Of a stretch of 64,000 nt of DNA, positions 57,266-64,000 are shown piece by piece. The stretch comes from Neobacillus sp. SuZ13. Lineage in GTDB: Bacteria > Bacillota > Bacilli > Bacillales > Cytobacillaceae. The DNA is taken from assembly GCF_030123365.1 (NCBI RefSeq), contig NZ_CP126107.1, positions 4,797,501 through 4,861,500 of the forward strand, written 5' to 3'. Below the pieces are notes generated by a model, which ran no database searches, was not told where the DNA came from, and was given only the letters and a program-made list of their open reading frames with translations. Within the stretch, counting starts at the first letter, position 1. The number at the start of each line of letters is the position of its first letter. A program made the translations under genes and the position numbers.

Positions 57266-58552
57266 TTAATATTTCAACCAGCCACGAAGTCTTGAAGCTT
57301 CTGCTAGCTTTTGAATTCCTTCAATATAAGCAGCAACTTTCATATTTACACCAAATCTAATGGAGGTATGGTAAACCTTTAAAAAGCTTTCTGTCATTTT
57401 CTCCTTGAGACGTTCATCCACAATCTCCTCGGTCCAGTAATAGCCTTGATTATTCTGACACCATTCAAAATAAGAGACAATGACACCACCGGAATTGGCG
57501 AGGATATCTGGGACAACAAGGATCTGCTGATCATCTAGAATTTTTAACGCTTCTTTTGTGGTCGGTCCATTGGCAGCTTCAATAATAATGCTACAGTTAA
57601 GTTTACTAGCATTATACTTATTGATTACTCCTGAGATTGCAGCAGGGATAAGGATATCACATTCTTTTTCTAATAAATCTTGGTTAGAAATGGAGCTATT
57701 AAAGCGATTAGAAACAATACCAAAGGAATCTCTATTTTCCAGAAGAAATGGTATATCTAGTCCGTTCTCATCATATACACCGCCAAGCATGTCGCCGATA
57801 CCAATTACTTTTGCTCCAATCTCATATAAATACTGGGCAAGATAACTGCCGACATTACCGAACCCTTGAATGATGACACGTGTATCTTTTAACTGCATTT
57901 TCTTTAATTCACAGACCATTTGGAGCGTATATAAAACACCTTTTGATGTTGCTGTTTCCCTTCCCTTCGATCCCCCGAGAGCAAGTGGCTTTCCGGTGAT
58001 AAAACCGGGAGAGTCGAATTCACGGATATGGTCGTATTCATCGAGCATCCATGCCATAATTTGCGAATTTGTATACATATCAGGTGCTGGAATATCCTTT
58101 GTGGGACCGACAAGTTGACTAACAGCCCTTACGTAGCCACGACTCAACCTTTCCAATTCATCTAAACTCATTTTACGAGGATCGCAGATGATGCCTCCTT
58201 TAGCACCGCCATAAGGAAGGTCGGTAATGCCGCATTTTAAGCTCATCCATCCGGCCAAAGCCTTTACCTCATTAGGCGTGACATCTGGATGAAACCGGAT
58301 CCCTCCTTTGGTTGGACCTGAAGCATCATTATGTTGTGCACGGTACCCTTGGAATATTTCTGTCTGACCATTGTCCATTCGAACAGGGATGCTTACTTCT
58401 AAAAACCTCATTGGCTTCTTTAGAAATTCGAATACTTGGGGTGGGTAATTCAGGATGTTCACTGCTTCTTTTAATATTTCTTGAAACTCAACAAGGGAAT
58501 TATCCTGTTCTATTCCTTTCATATTCTTCATGTCTAGAGATTCGACTGTCAT
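57266..58552 (-). CDS. Glutamate dehydrogenase (NAD type, RocG/GudB-like)
   Basis: Hexameric amino acid dehydrogenase of 428 residues. Substrate-binding KGGIRFHP, the catalytic Lys118 in PYGGAKGG, Asp158 in PAPDMYT, and the nucleotide fold QGFGNVGSYLA are present. It oxidatively deaminates glutamate to 2-oxoglutarate and ammonia. Under a sigma-54 promoter and within the diamine cluster, it would regenerate the 2-oxoglutarate used by the two transaminases. Bacillus RocG is also SigL-dependent, though for arginine use. A Leu/Val dehydrogenase is less likely, given the length and motifs. Confidence 0.88.
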   Translation of the reverse strand: MTVESLDMKNMKGIEQDNSLVEFQEILKEAVNILNYPPQVFEFLKKPMRFLEVSIPVRMDNGQTEIFQGYRAQHNDASGPTKGGIRFHPDVTPNEVKALAGWMSLKCGITDLPYGGAKGGIICDPRKMSLDELERLSRGYVRAVSQLVGPTKDIPAPDMYTNSQIMAWMLDEYDHIREFDSPGFITGKPLALGGSKGRETATSKGVLYTLQMVCELKKMQLKDTRVIIQGFGNVGSYLAQYLYEIGAKVIGIGDMLGGVYDENGLDIPFLLENRDSFGIVSNRFNSSISNQDLLEKECDILIPAAISGVINKYNASKLNCSIIIEAANGPTTKEALKILDDQQILVVPDILANSGGVIVSYFEWCQNNQGYYWTEEIVDERLKEKMTESFLKVYHTSIRFGVNMKVAAYIEGIQKLAEASRLRGWLKY

Positions 58553-58588
58553 TCTAACACCTCATTTTTTATTGTTACTTAAAGTTAA

Positions 58589-58606
58589 AGCAAGTTTCAT
58601 GCCAAC
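58589..58606 (-). promoter_or_regulatory. Sigma-54 promoter of the glutamate dehydrogenase operon
   Basis: On the minus strand TTGGCATGAAACTTGCTT; GG (58603-58602) and GC (58591-58590) with 10 bases between. About 36 bases before the start codon. Confidence 0.88.
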
Positions 58607-58674
58607 TTAGCAACACCGTTCTTAATAGGTAACCTAGTAAAAAAGAAAGAAGACCTATGAAGAAATGAGTCAAT

Positions 58675-58706
58675 TATTCAATTCTGCATACCAACTCTTT
58701 TGAACA
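58675..58706. promoter_or_regulatory. Putative activator site (UAS) 2
   Basis: TATTCAATTCTGCATA (58675-58690) followed by TTGAACA (58700-58706); shares 14 of the first 16 bases with site 1 read in the same direction. It lies about 82 bases upstream of the -24 element of the glutamate dehydrogenase promoter. Confidence 0.6.
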
Positions 58707-58708
58707 GT

Positions 58709-58737
58709 AAAAAAGCCAAGCGATATCGCCTGGCTCA
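58709..58737 (-). terminator. Terminator after the first PuuP-like gene
   Basis: GAGCCAGGCGAT / CGCTTGGCTTTTTT on the minus strand, stem with a G:T pair, loop AT. Confidence 0.75.
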
Positions 58738-58745
58738 ATTAATTT

Positions 58746-60098
58746 TTATAAGGAAGAGGTTTTCTCCGCATCATCGATATTTAAATCAGCTATTTTGATT
58801 TGGAAAAATTTTGTTTGGTAAAGCATATACACTGCACCAATAACGATCCATACAATTCCGCCAATGAGAGCATCAAATTGTAAGTTCGCCCACAAAATTC
58901 CTGTTAATCCTGCTCCAATGACTGGCATAATGAGATAGGAGAAAATATCTTTCGCTGTTTTATATCTCTTCTGGCGAAAAATGAAATGAGCGATGACAGA
59001 TAGGTTAACAAATGTAAAAGCAATTAATGCGCCGAAATTAATAAATGAAGAAATGAGCTCTAAACTAGGTGAAATCGCAAGTAATGAGACGACCCCAACC
59101 AAGATGACATTAAAAACCGGTGTCCGGAATTTGGGATGAACATACCCAAAAGCCTTTTTAGGCAAAACACCATTTCGTCCCATAACGTACAAAAGCCTGG
59201 ATACACTTGCATGGGAGGCTAGCCCGGAAGCTACAGTGGCTGCAAAAGCACCGGAAAGGAAAACTAGTTTAAAAATGGTTCCACCCACAAACAATCCGAT
59301 TTCAGGTAGTGTATCATCGGTTACTTTGAAGCCCGACACATCCGGAAATAGAGCTTGGGCGAAATAACTACACATGAAGAAAATGGCTCCGCCAATAAAG
59401 ACCGTTAACATAATCGCTCTCGGCATCGTTTTTTGATCGATAGCTTCTTCTGCATACATGGTTACTGCATCAAAACCAATGAAGGAGAAACAAACTACCG
59501 TAGCTCCTGTCAAAATGGCTCCGGGGTGAATATCAGAATGGAAGAGGGGTGCTGTGGTGAAAATGGTTCCTTGTCCCATTCCTTTGGAGAGCTGGACAAA
59601 GGCAAGAACAATAAATGCCGCAATTAAAACCACTTCAAAAATGACAAGCAGTGAATTTAAGCTCGATGTTTTCCCCATGCTCCAAGCGTTAATCGCCGTG
59701 ACGATACCAACATATGCGACAACCCAAACCCATGCTGGCACCATTGGAAATACTGAAACCATATATATACGAATAATTAATGCATTAACCATAGGAAGCA
59801 ATATATAATCAAGCAACGCTGACCAGCCGACTAGGAACCCAAGATGCGGGCTCATGGTCTCTCGTGTATACGTATAAGCCGAACCCGCACTCGGGAACAC
59901 TCTGACCATTTTCCCATAACTAATTGCGGTAAATGCCATTACCACTAGTGCTGCGAGGTATGCGAGTGGGACAACCCCATTCGTTTCTTCAGAGACAATT
60001 CCAAATGTATCAAACACGATCGTTGGTGTCATATAGCCCAATCCAAGCATAACGATTGCCCATAGCCCAAGTGAACGCTTAAGAGTAGTATTCTCCAA
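58746..60098 (-). CDS. APC-family permease, PuuP-like importer 2
   Basis: Amino acid/polyamine/organocation transporter of about 450 residues, 12 hydrophobic helices. PTIVFDTFGIVSEETNG, FPSAGSAYTYTRE, FSFIGFDAVTMYAEE and ASGLASHASVSRLLYVMGRNGVLP match the putrescine importer PuuP family. The start is placed at the TTG at 60098 because AAAGGAGAG is then well spaced and the product begins MEN like its paralogue; the ATG at 60107 abuts the site. It has its own sigma-54 promoter with a leader of about 140 bases. Cadaverine, putrescine or GABA are likely cargoes. Confidence 0.85.
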   Translation of the reverse strand: MENTTLKRSLGLWAIVMLGLGYMTPTIVFDTFGIVSEETNGVVPLAYLAALVVMAFTAISYGKMVRVFPSAGSAYTYTRETMSPHLGFLVGWSALLDYILLPMVNALIIRIYMVSVFPMVPAWVWVVAYVGIVTAINAWSMGKTSSLNSLLVIFEVVLIAAFIVLAFVQLSKGMGQGTIFTTAPLFHSDIHPGAILTGATVVCFSFIGFDAVTMYAEEAIDQKTMPRAIMLTVFIGGAIFFMCSYFAQALFPDVSGFKVTDDTLPEIGLFVGGTIFKLVFLSGAFAATVASGLASHASVSRLLYVMGRNGVLPKKAFGYVHPKFRTPVFNVILVGVVSLLAISPSLELISSFINFGALIAFTFVNLSVIAHFIFRQKRYKTAKDIFSYLIMPVIGAGLTGILWANLQFDALIGGIVWIVIGAVYMLYQTKFFQIKIADLNIDDAEKTSSL

Positions 60099-60257
60099 TT
60101 TAACCATCTCTCCTTTTATATCTGTTTATTAGCAAGGATTTGTAAGCACTTTCATTTTGTTTTAGCAATGAAGAACTTAAATATTAAAAAACACCACAAT
60201 AATTGTAGATCGGCTCCTCCTTCCATTTTACCTACTAATCTAACTATTTAAAATAGT

Positions 60258-60274
60258 TGCAATTTTCATGCCAA
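60258..60274 (-). promoter_or_regulatory. Sigma-54 promoter of PuuP-like importer 2
   Basis: On the minus strand TTGGCATGAAAATTGCA; GG (60272-60271) and GC (60260-60259) with 10 bases between. Confidence 0.9.
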
Positions 60275-60324
60275 TCATCTTTCTTTTTAAATCTTATCTT
60301 TGATCAAAATTTTTTATGAAAAAA

Positions 60325-60350
60325 TGCATAACCTACTCAGGTTTGAATAA
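60325..60350. promoter_or_regulatory. Putative activator site (UAS) 3
   Basis: TGCATAACC (60325-60333) followed by TTTGAATAA (60342-60350), the right-hand portion of the site 1 pattern. About 53 bases upstream of the -24 element of importer 2. Confidence 0.5.
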
Positions 60351-60380
60351 GAAAAGCACTAGGGCGCTGGAGCTAGACAG
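60351..60380. repeat. Bacillaceae interspersed repeat, copy C (minimal)
   Basis: GAAAAGCACTAGGGCGCTGG then AGCTAGACAG: the two ends of copies A and B joined with the interior missing, followed by a related AAAATTTATAC tail. The remainder of the 60099-60478 gap holds the leader, promoter, UAS 3 and a terminator; no gene. Confidence 0.7.
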
Positions 60381-60423
60381 AAAACTAATTTCAAAAATTT
60401 ATACTCTCCTATCATTGAACAAA

Positions 60424-60464
60424 AAAAGCAGTGGATTCTATCCGCAGAATCCGCTGCTTTCATA
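60424..60464 (-). terminator. Terminator after the second PuuP-like gene
   Basis: AAAGCAGTGGATTCT / AGAATCCGCTGCTTT stem with one mismatch, minus-strand T-run. Confidence 0.82.
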
Positions 60465-60478
60465 AAAAAATTATTCGT

Positions 60479-61819
60479 TTATGCTTCCTCCGCTTTATAT
60501 TGGGGTGGCGCTATTCGGAATGCCTTTGTTAGAAAAAGCAAGTAAGTAAACCCAGCCATGAACCAAAGAATTCCCATAATCAAGGAGCTGACCTCTAGAT
60601 TAATCCAAAGGATCCCAACCGCGCCCGCACCAATTAAAGGCATTATAATGTAATCAAAAAAACCTCTAGGTGTCTTGTGCATCTTTTGACGAACGGCAAA
60701 GTGATTAATAACAGAAAGATTAACAAACGTAAAGGCCATTAACGCACCGAAATTAATTAACGAAGTCGCCGTAACTAGATCGAAGAACCAGGCCGACAAT
60801 GAGATGACACCCACGACTAAAACATTAATTGCTGGTGTCCGCCATTTTGGATGAACGTATCCAAACCATTTTTCCGGGAATACCTTGTCCCGCCCCATAA
60901 CATACAAGAGTCGGGATACACTAGCATGTGATGCAAGTCCGGAGGCTAGTGTATTAACAAAGGTTGTACACAAGAAAATCGATTGGAACAGCTTACCGCC
61001 TACATATAGAGCAATTTCTGGAAGTGCGGCATCAGGTTCTTTGAATCTAGATATATCTGGAAAAAAGGATTGAATAAAAAACGATGTGGTAATAAAAATA
61101 ACCCCTCCCCATAAAGCTGTAAGCATTATTGCTTTTGGGATCGTCTTTTGTGGATTGGGAGTTTCTTCAGACAATGTTGTAACAGCATCAAAACCCAGGA
61201 AAGAAAAGCAAAGAATTGTTGCACCGGTAATAAGGACTGGCAGGTTCATGCCTTCAACAAAAAATGGGTTTAAGCTAAAAACAGTTCCTGTTCCCTCGCC
61301 CGAATGTAAACCTTTAATCACCAGGATAATAAAGACAGCCATGATCAGTATTTGAACGAGAACAAATAATGTATTAAAATTTGCCAGGGCATTTACACTT
61401 CGCAGGTTTAAGAAGGTAACAATTCCTACAAACACTACTACCCAAATAAAATCTGGCACAGATGGGAACAATGCATTGAGGTACAGTTTTGTTAACAAAG
61501 CGTTTACCATTGGCAAAAACAAATAATCAAGCAGCGAAGACCATCCAACTAGAAAACCCAGGTGCCTGTTCATCGCTTTTTGGGTATACGTATAGGCTGA
61601 GCCAGCTTGTGGGAAAACCTTAACAAGCTTCCCATAACTTGACGCAGTAAACAGCATCCCAATCAATGCAATAATATAGGCTGTTGGAACATGCCCCTCG
61701 GTTACACCCGAAACAATGCCAAATGTGTCAAATACCACCATGGGTGTCATATAAGCTAACCCCATGATTACGACCTGCCACAACTTTAACGATCTTTTCA
61801 GCTTTACGCCATTCTCCAC
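60479..61819 (-). CDS. puuP: PuuP-like putrescine importer 1
   Basis: APC-family transporter of 446 residues with 12 helices. Long segments coincide with E. coli PuuP as I remember it: KRSLKLWQVVIMGLAYMTPM, FQSIFLCTTFVNTLASGLAS, HASVSRLLYVMGRD and YVHPKWRTP. This is strong evidence for putrescine (and perhaps cadaverine) uptake by proton symport. The ATG follows AAGGAGG. It has its own sigma-54 promoter with a leader of about 100 bases, divergent from the agmatinase-family gene, and is closely related to the neighbouring importer. Confidence 0.92.
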   Translation of the reverse strand: MENGVKLKRSLKLWQVVIMGLAYMTPMVVFDTFGIVSGVTEGHVPTAYIIALIGMLFTASSYGKLVKVFPQAGSAYTYTQKAMNRHLGFLVGWSSLLDYLFLPMVNALLTKLYLNALFPSVPDFIWVVVFVGIVTFLNLRSVNALANFNTLFVLVQILIMAVFIILVIKGLHSGEGTGTVFSLNPFFVEGMNLPVLITGATILCFSFLGFDAVTTLSEETPNPQKTIPKAIMLTALWGGVIFITTSFFIQSFFPDISRFKEPDAALPEIALYVGGKLFQSIFLCTTFVNTLASGLASHASVSRLLYVMGRDKVFPEKWFGYVHPKWRTPAINVLVVGVISLSAWFFDLVTATSLINFGALMAFTFVNLSVINHFAVRQKMHKTPRGFFDYIIMPLIGAGAVGILWINLEVSSLIMGILWFMAGFTYLLFLTKAFRIAPPQYKAEEA

Positions 61820-61927
61820 ATATCATACCTCCTTTTTGATTAAAACGCTTTCATAAAAGAAATAACCCCTTTGACTTCTGAAAATTTTTAACTCCCCCTC
61901 ACTTTTTTGAAAATTCAAATATATACT

Positions 61928-61944
61928 TGCAAATTCCGTGCCAA
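61928..61944 (-). promoter_or_regulatory. Sigma-54 promoter of PuuP-like importer 1
   Basis: On the minus strand TTGGCACGGAATTTGCA; GG (61942-61941) and GC (61930-61929) with 10 bases between. Fits the consensus fully. Confidence 0.92.
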
Positions 61945-62003
61945 ACTATTTACTTTTTACCTTAATCTCAAAGGGGAGCCAAATATAGTCAACCTAAAGT
62001 CTT

Positions 62004-62033
62004 TTGAATTATTCATCTATGCATACAATATTC
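62004..62033. promoter_or_regulatory. Putative activator site (UAS) 4, between divergent promoters
   Basis: TTGAATTATTCA (a TGAAT/ATTCA dyad) followed by TCTATGCATAC. TGCATA is at 62020-62025. It is about 78 bases from the -24 element of importer 1 on one side and 63 from that of the agmatinase-family gene on the other, so one site could serve both. The 61820-62141 gap contains only these sites. Confidence 0.58.
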
Positions 62034-62085
62034 CCAATTAAATAGTTTCTCGCTCCATCCACTACGATTCCTCTCATTATTTCAT

Positions 62086-62103
62086 CTGGCACAATTCTTG
62101 CAC
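62086..62103 (+). promoter_or_regulatory. Sigma-54 promoter of the agmatinase-family gene
   Basis: TCTGGCACAATTCTTGCACT; GG (62088-62089) and GC (62100-62101) with 10 bases between; about 39 bases before the ATG. Confidence 0.92.
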
Positions 62104-62141
62104 TTTACCATATATGAAAATAAGAAATGGGGGAATCTTAA

Positions 62142-63077
62142 ATGCACTATCCATTATCACCGGATGTTAAACCAGAATTTTGTACCACCGGGACCTTTAT
62201 GAGGTTACCCTCCCACAGGGAAAATGCTAAATTGGCCATTGTTGGAGTCCCGTTTGATACTGCAGCCTCCTTTCGTGTTGGTGCTCGGTTCGCTCCTCAG
62301 GCTATTCGTCAGTCGTCAATGACTCTATTCCCATATCATCCGATTCACAAGGTTTATCCTTTTGACGAATGTAATGCCATTGACATCGGTGATATATCTG
62401 TCATTCCACATAACATCCATCGCAGCTATGAGGTGATTGAAAAAGCAATGGGGGACTTGATGGAAAAAGGGATTATTCCTATTGGACTAGGGGGAGATCA
62501 TTCTGTAACATTAGCCCATCTTCGAGCCGCAGTAAAAGTGCACGGTCCTGTTGCCTTAATTCACTTTGATTCTCATACAGATACTTGGGACACATATTAT
62601 GAAGAAAAGTATTGGCATGGTTCACCATTCATCCGAGCATACGAAGAGAATCTCCTCATTCCTGATAAGGTTTTCCAAGTAGGAATTCGAGGAACTCTGA
62701 ACCATCCCGGTGATATTGACGCCAGCACGGATTTAGGCTATCACGTGATAACAACGCCTGAGCTAAAGCAACGAGGTATTGAAAATGTCTTGAATGAAAT
62801 GAAAGCAAAAATTGGTGATACTCCTTGTTTCTTAAGCTTTGATATTGATTTTGTTGATCCTTCATGCGCACCAGGAACGGGAACACTAGAAGTTGGTGGT
62901 TTAAATAGTTTTGAAACGTTGCAAATCATTCGATCTCTAACTGATTTTCACTTTATTGGTTTTGACTTAGTTGAAGTCTTGCCACCATATGATCCGACTC
63001 AGATTACATCATTACTTGCTGCCACCATTATCCATGAATTTGCTAGTCTCGTTGCTCTAAAAATTAAACAAGGTTAA
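62142..63077 (+). CDS. speB: Agmatinase / guanidino acid ureohydrolase
   Basis: Binuclear Mn2+ ureohydrolase of 311 residues. Metal ligands are visible: His120 in GGDH, Asp143, His145 and Asp147 in HFDSHTD, and the Asp pair in SFDIDFVDP; the E in DLVEVLPPYD completes the site. It releases urea from agmatine to give putrescine, or possibly from 4-guanidinobutyrate to give GABA; both products would enter the adjacent pathway. The symbol is therefore tentative. The ATG follows a GGGGGAA site. Its sigma-54 promoter groups it with the importers and transaminases. Confidence 0.87.
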   Translation: MHYPLSPDVKPEFCTTGTFMRLPSHRENAKLAIVGVPFDTAASFRVGARFAPQAIRQSSMTLFPYHPIHKVYPFDECNAIDIGDISVIPHNIHRSYEVIEKAMGDLMEKGIIPIGLGGDHSVTLAHLRAAVKVHGPVALIHFDSHTDTWDTYYEEKYWHGSPFIRAYEENLLIPDKVFQVGIRGTLNHPGDIDASTDLGYHVITTPELKQRGIENVLNEMKAKIGDTPCFLSFDIDFVDPSCAPGTGTLEVGGLNSFETLQIIRSLTDFHFIGFDLVEVLPPYDPTQITSLLAATIIHEFASLVALKIKQG

Positions 63078-63090
63078 TAGTTCAATATAA

Positions 63091-63130
63091 AAAAGCAGTG
63101 ATTCCATTTTTAGGAAACCACTGCTTTTTG
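63091..63130. terminator. Bidirectional terminator after the ureohydrolase gene
   Basis: AAAAGCAGTG-x-TTCC / GGAA-x-CACTGCTTTTTG interrupted stem with T-runs on both strands; also serves the convergent cell wall hydrolase. Confidence 0.8.
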
Positions 63131-63171
63131 TTTAGAGTACAATTGTTATGAAATACTACTTAACATAGCTT

Positions 63172-63774
63172 TTATTTCGCAAATCGGTGGTTACCAATGG
63201 TAACCGTTACTGGACGTGAGTAAATCCATTTACTTACAGCTGTTTTTGGATTATAGAAAAATAATGATCCATTTCCCTGGCCTCTGAATGCAAGTGCTTC
63301 ATTCACTGCTCTCTTTGAAGCAGCATCAGCTGGTTGATTAATTGTTCCATTTTTTACAGGCGTGAAGGCATAGTACCCATTCGACTTTTCATAAATAACA
63401 CCTTTAACGGTATTAGGGAAATCAGGGCTGGATACACGGTTAAGAATAACCGTTGCAACGGCTACTTTCCCTGCATATGGCTCCCCCACTGCCTCAGCAC
63501 GAACTAATCGAGCCATTAAATCTTTTTCTGCTGCCGTAATGGTAGAATTCGGGATTACTAGATTAGATCCTGCATAAAGAAGATTACTAGTTTTATTGTT
63601 TGCCTTTTTTAGATTATTAACAGTTACACCGTACTTCACGGCTATTTTCCAATAAGTTTCTCCTGATTGTACTTTATGCGTGGTCGTTGCCGCTTCTGTT
63701 GTTCCATTTAACGTAAAAGCTGACATTGATAAGATAAGTCCAGTCGCAATTAGTAATTTTTTAAATTTATTCAT
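63172..63774 (-). CDS. Cell wall hydrolase with LysM and SleB-type domain
   Basis: Secreted protein of 200 residues. A signal peptide (about residues 1-29, cleavage after TEA-type sequence) is followed by one LysM peptidoglycan-binding domain (HKVQSGETYWKIAVKYGVTVNNLKKAN, residues 33-77) and a Hydrolase_2 (SleB/CwlJ-like) domain from about 82 (LMARLVRAEAVGEPYAGKVAVA, with the catalytic Glu in RAEA). This domain is found in cortex-lytic enzymes and in vegetative hydrolases such as YkvT; the short form with one LysM could act in either. The ATG has a GGAGG site. Confidence 0.88.
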   Translation of the reverse strand: MNKFKKLLIATGLILSMSAFTLNGTTEAATTTHKVQSGETYWKIAVKYGVTVNNLKKANNKTSNLLYAGSNLVIPNSTITAAEKDLMARLVRAEAVGEPYAGKVAVATVILNRVSSPDFPNTVKGVIYEKSNGYYAFTPVKNGTINQPADAASKRAVNEALAFRGQGNGSLFFYNPKTAVSKWIYSRPVTVTIGNHRFAK

Positions 63775-64000
63775 ATTTTATTACCTCCAATATTTGTTCC
63801 GCGCTTGTCATACTAATAAGGCTAACAGTTGTTACAATCGGATTCATTGCCCAAAAAATGGTAACGAATAAGATGCTTAAATAGCGCCCAGCATAAAGGG
63901 ATTTGTCTACTAAATAGAATTATCTTCCATTAATATATTCATTCCATTAGATGGACATTGTGGAAGTAATAGGTTAAATTATTACAAATTGTTTCATGCT

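Overview
This window looks like a chromosomal segment of a low-GC, spore-forming Bacillaceae member of the Bacillus/Neobacillus type. The evidence is AT-rich DNA, strong AAGGAGG-type ribosome binding sites, frequent GTG/TTG starts, a complete menaquinone gene set, a Bacillus-type glgBCDAP operon, and an rrn operon followed by a 21-tRNA array in the order I remember for the trnB array of B. subtilis. All names rest on reading the sequence and remembered families; no search was run.

Layout. 1-4.9 kb: end of an ABC permease gene (ytlD-like), ytkD, small Bacillaceae proteins, luxS, yidD, a beta carbonic anhydrase and a zinc-binding lipoprotein gene behind a probable Zur box. 4.9-13.9 kb: menaquinone genes menF-D-H-B-(repeat, terminator)-E-C on the minus strand, with menA divergent. 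13.9-21.9 kb: the glycogen operon glgB-C-D-A-P, minus strand. 22.4-29.6 kb: an rRNA operon (16S-23S-5S) plus 21 tRNAs, minus strand, with tandem promoters. 29.7-37.6 kb: an MgtC-like protein, tRNA-Ala, a DUF485/acetate-type symporter pair, a DEAD-box helicase, a small hydrolase, a LysR regulator, a dehydrogenase and a remnant of an alcohol dehydrogenase. 37.6-45.7 kb: a GGDEF-EAL membrane protein, thrB and hom (no thrC between them), serA behind a T-box-like attenuator, and a HAD hydrolase.

45.9-63.1 kb is the most interesting part: an apparent sigma-54 (SigL) controlled system for importing and degrading diamines. It holds two PuuP-like importers, an agmatinase-family ureohydrolase, a PatA-type putrescine/cadaverine transaminase, an aminoaldehyde dehydrogenase, a GABA/5-aminovalerate transaminase, a semialdehyde dehydrogenase, a class III CoA-transferase, a glutaryl-CoA-dehydrogenase-like enzyme, a glutamate dehydrogenase, and a PAS/AAA+ sigma-54 activator. 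Five -24/-12 promoters, all with exact GG-N10-GC spacing, precede the transaminase operon, the glutamate dehydrogenase operon, both importers and the ureohydrolase. A recurring TGCATA-centred motif with TTCAA/TTGAA-like flanks lies about 50-80 bp upstream of each; one copy sits between the two divergent promoters. This motif is a good candidate for the activator's binding site.

Together the enzymes would take cadaverine through 5-aminovalerate and glutarate to crotonyl-CoA, and putrescine through GABA to succinate. The two transaminases make glutamate, and the co-regulated glutamate dehydrogenase can return 2-oxoglutarate. Two small uncharacterised proteins (a lipoyl/biotinyl-fold-like protein and a DUF3055-like protein) are in the same sigma-54 operon as the glutamate dehydrogenase. 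The window ends with a LysM/SleB-type cell wall hydrolase.
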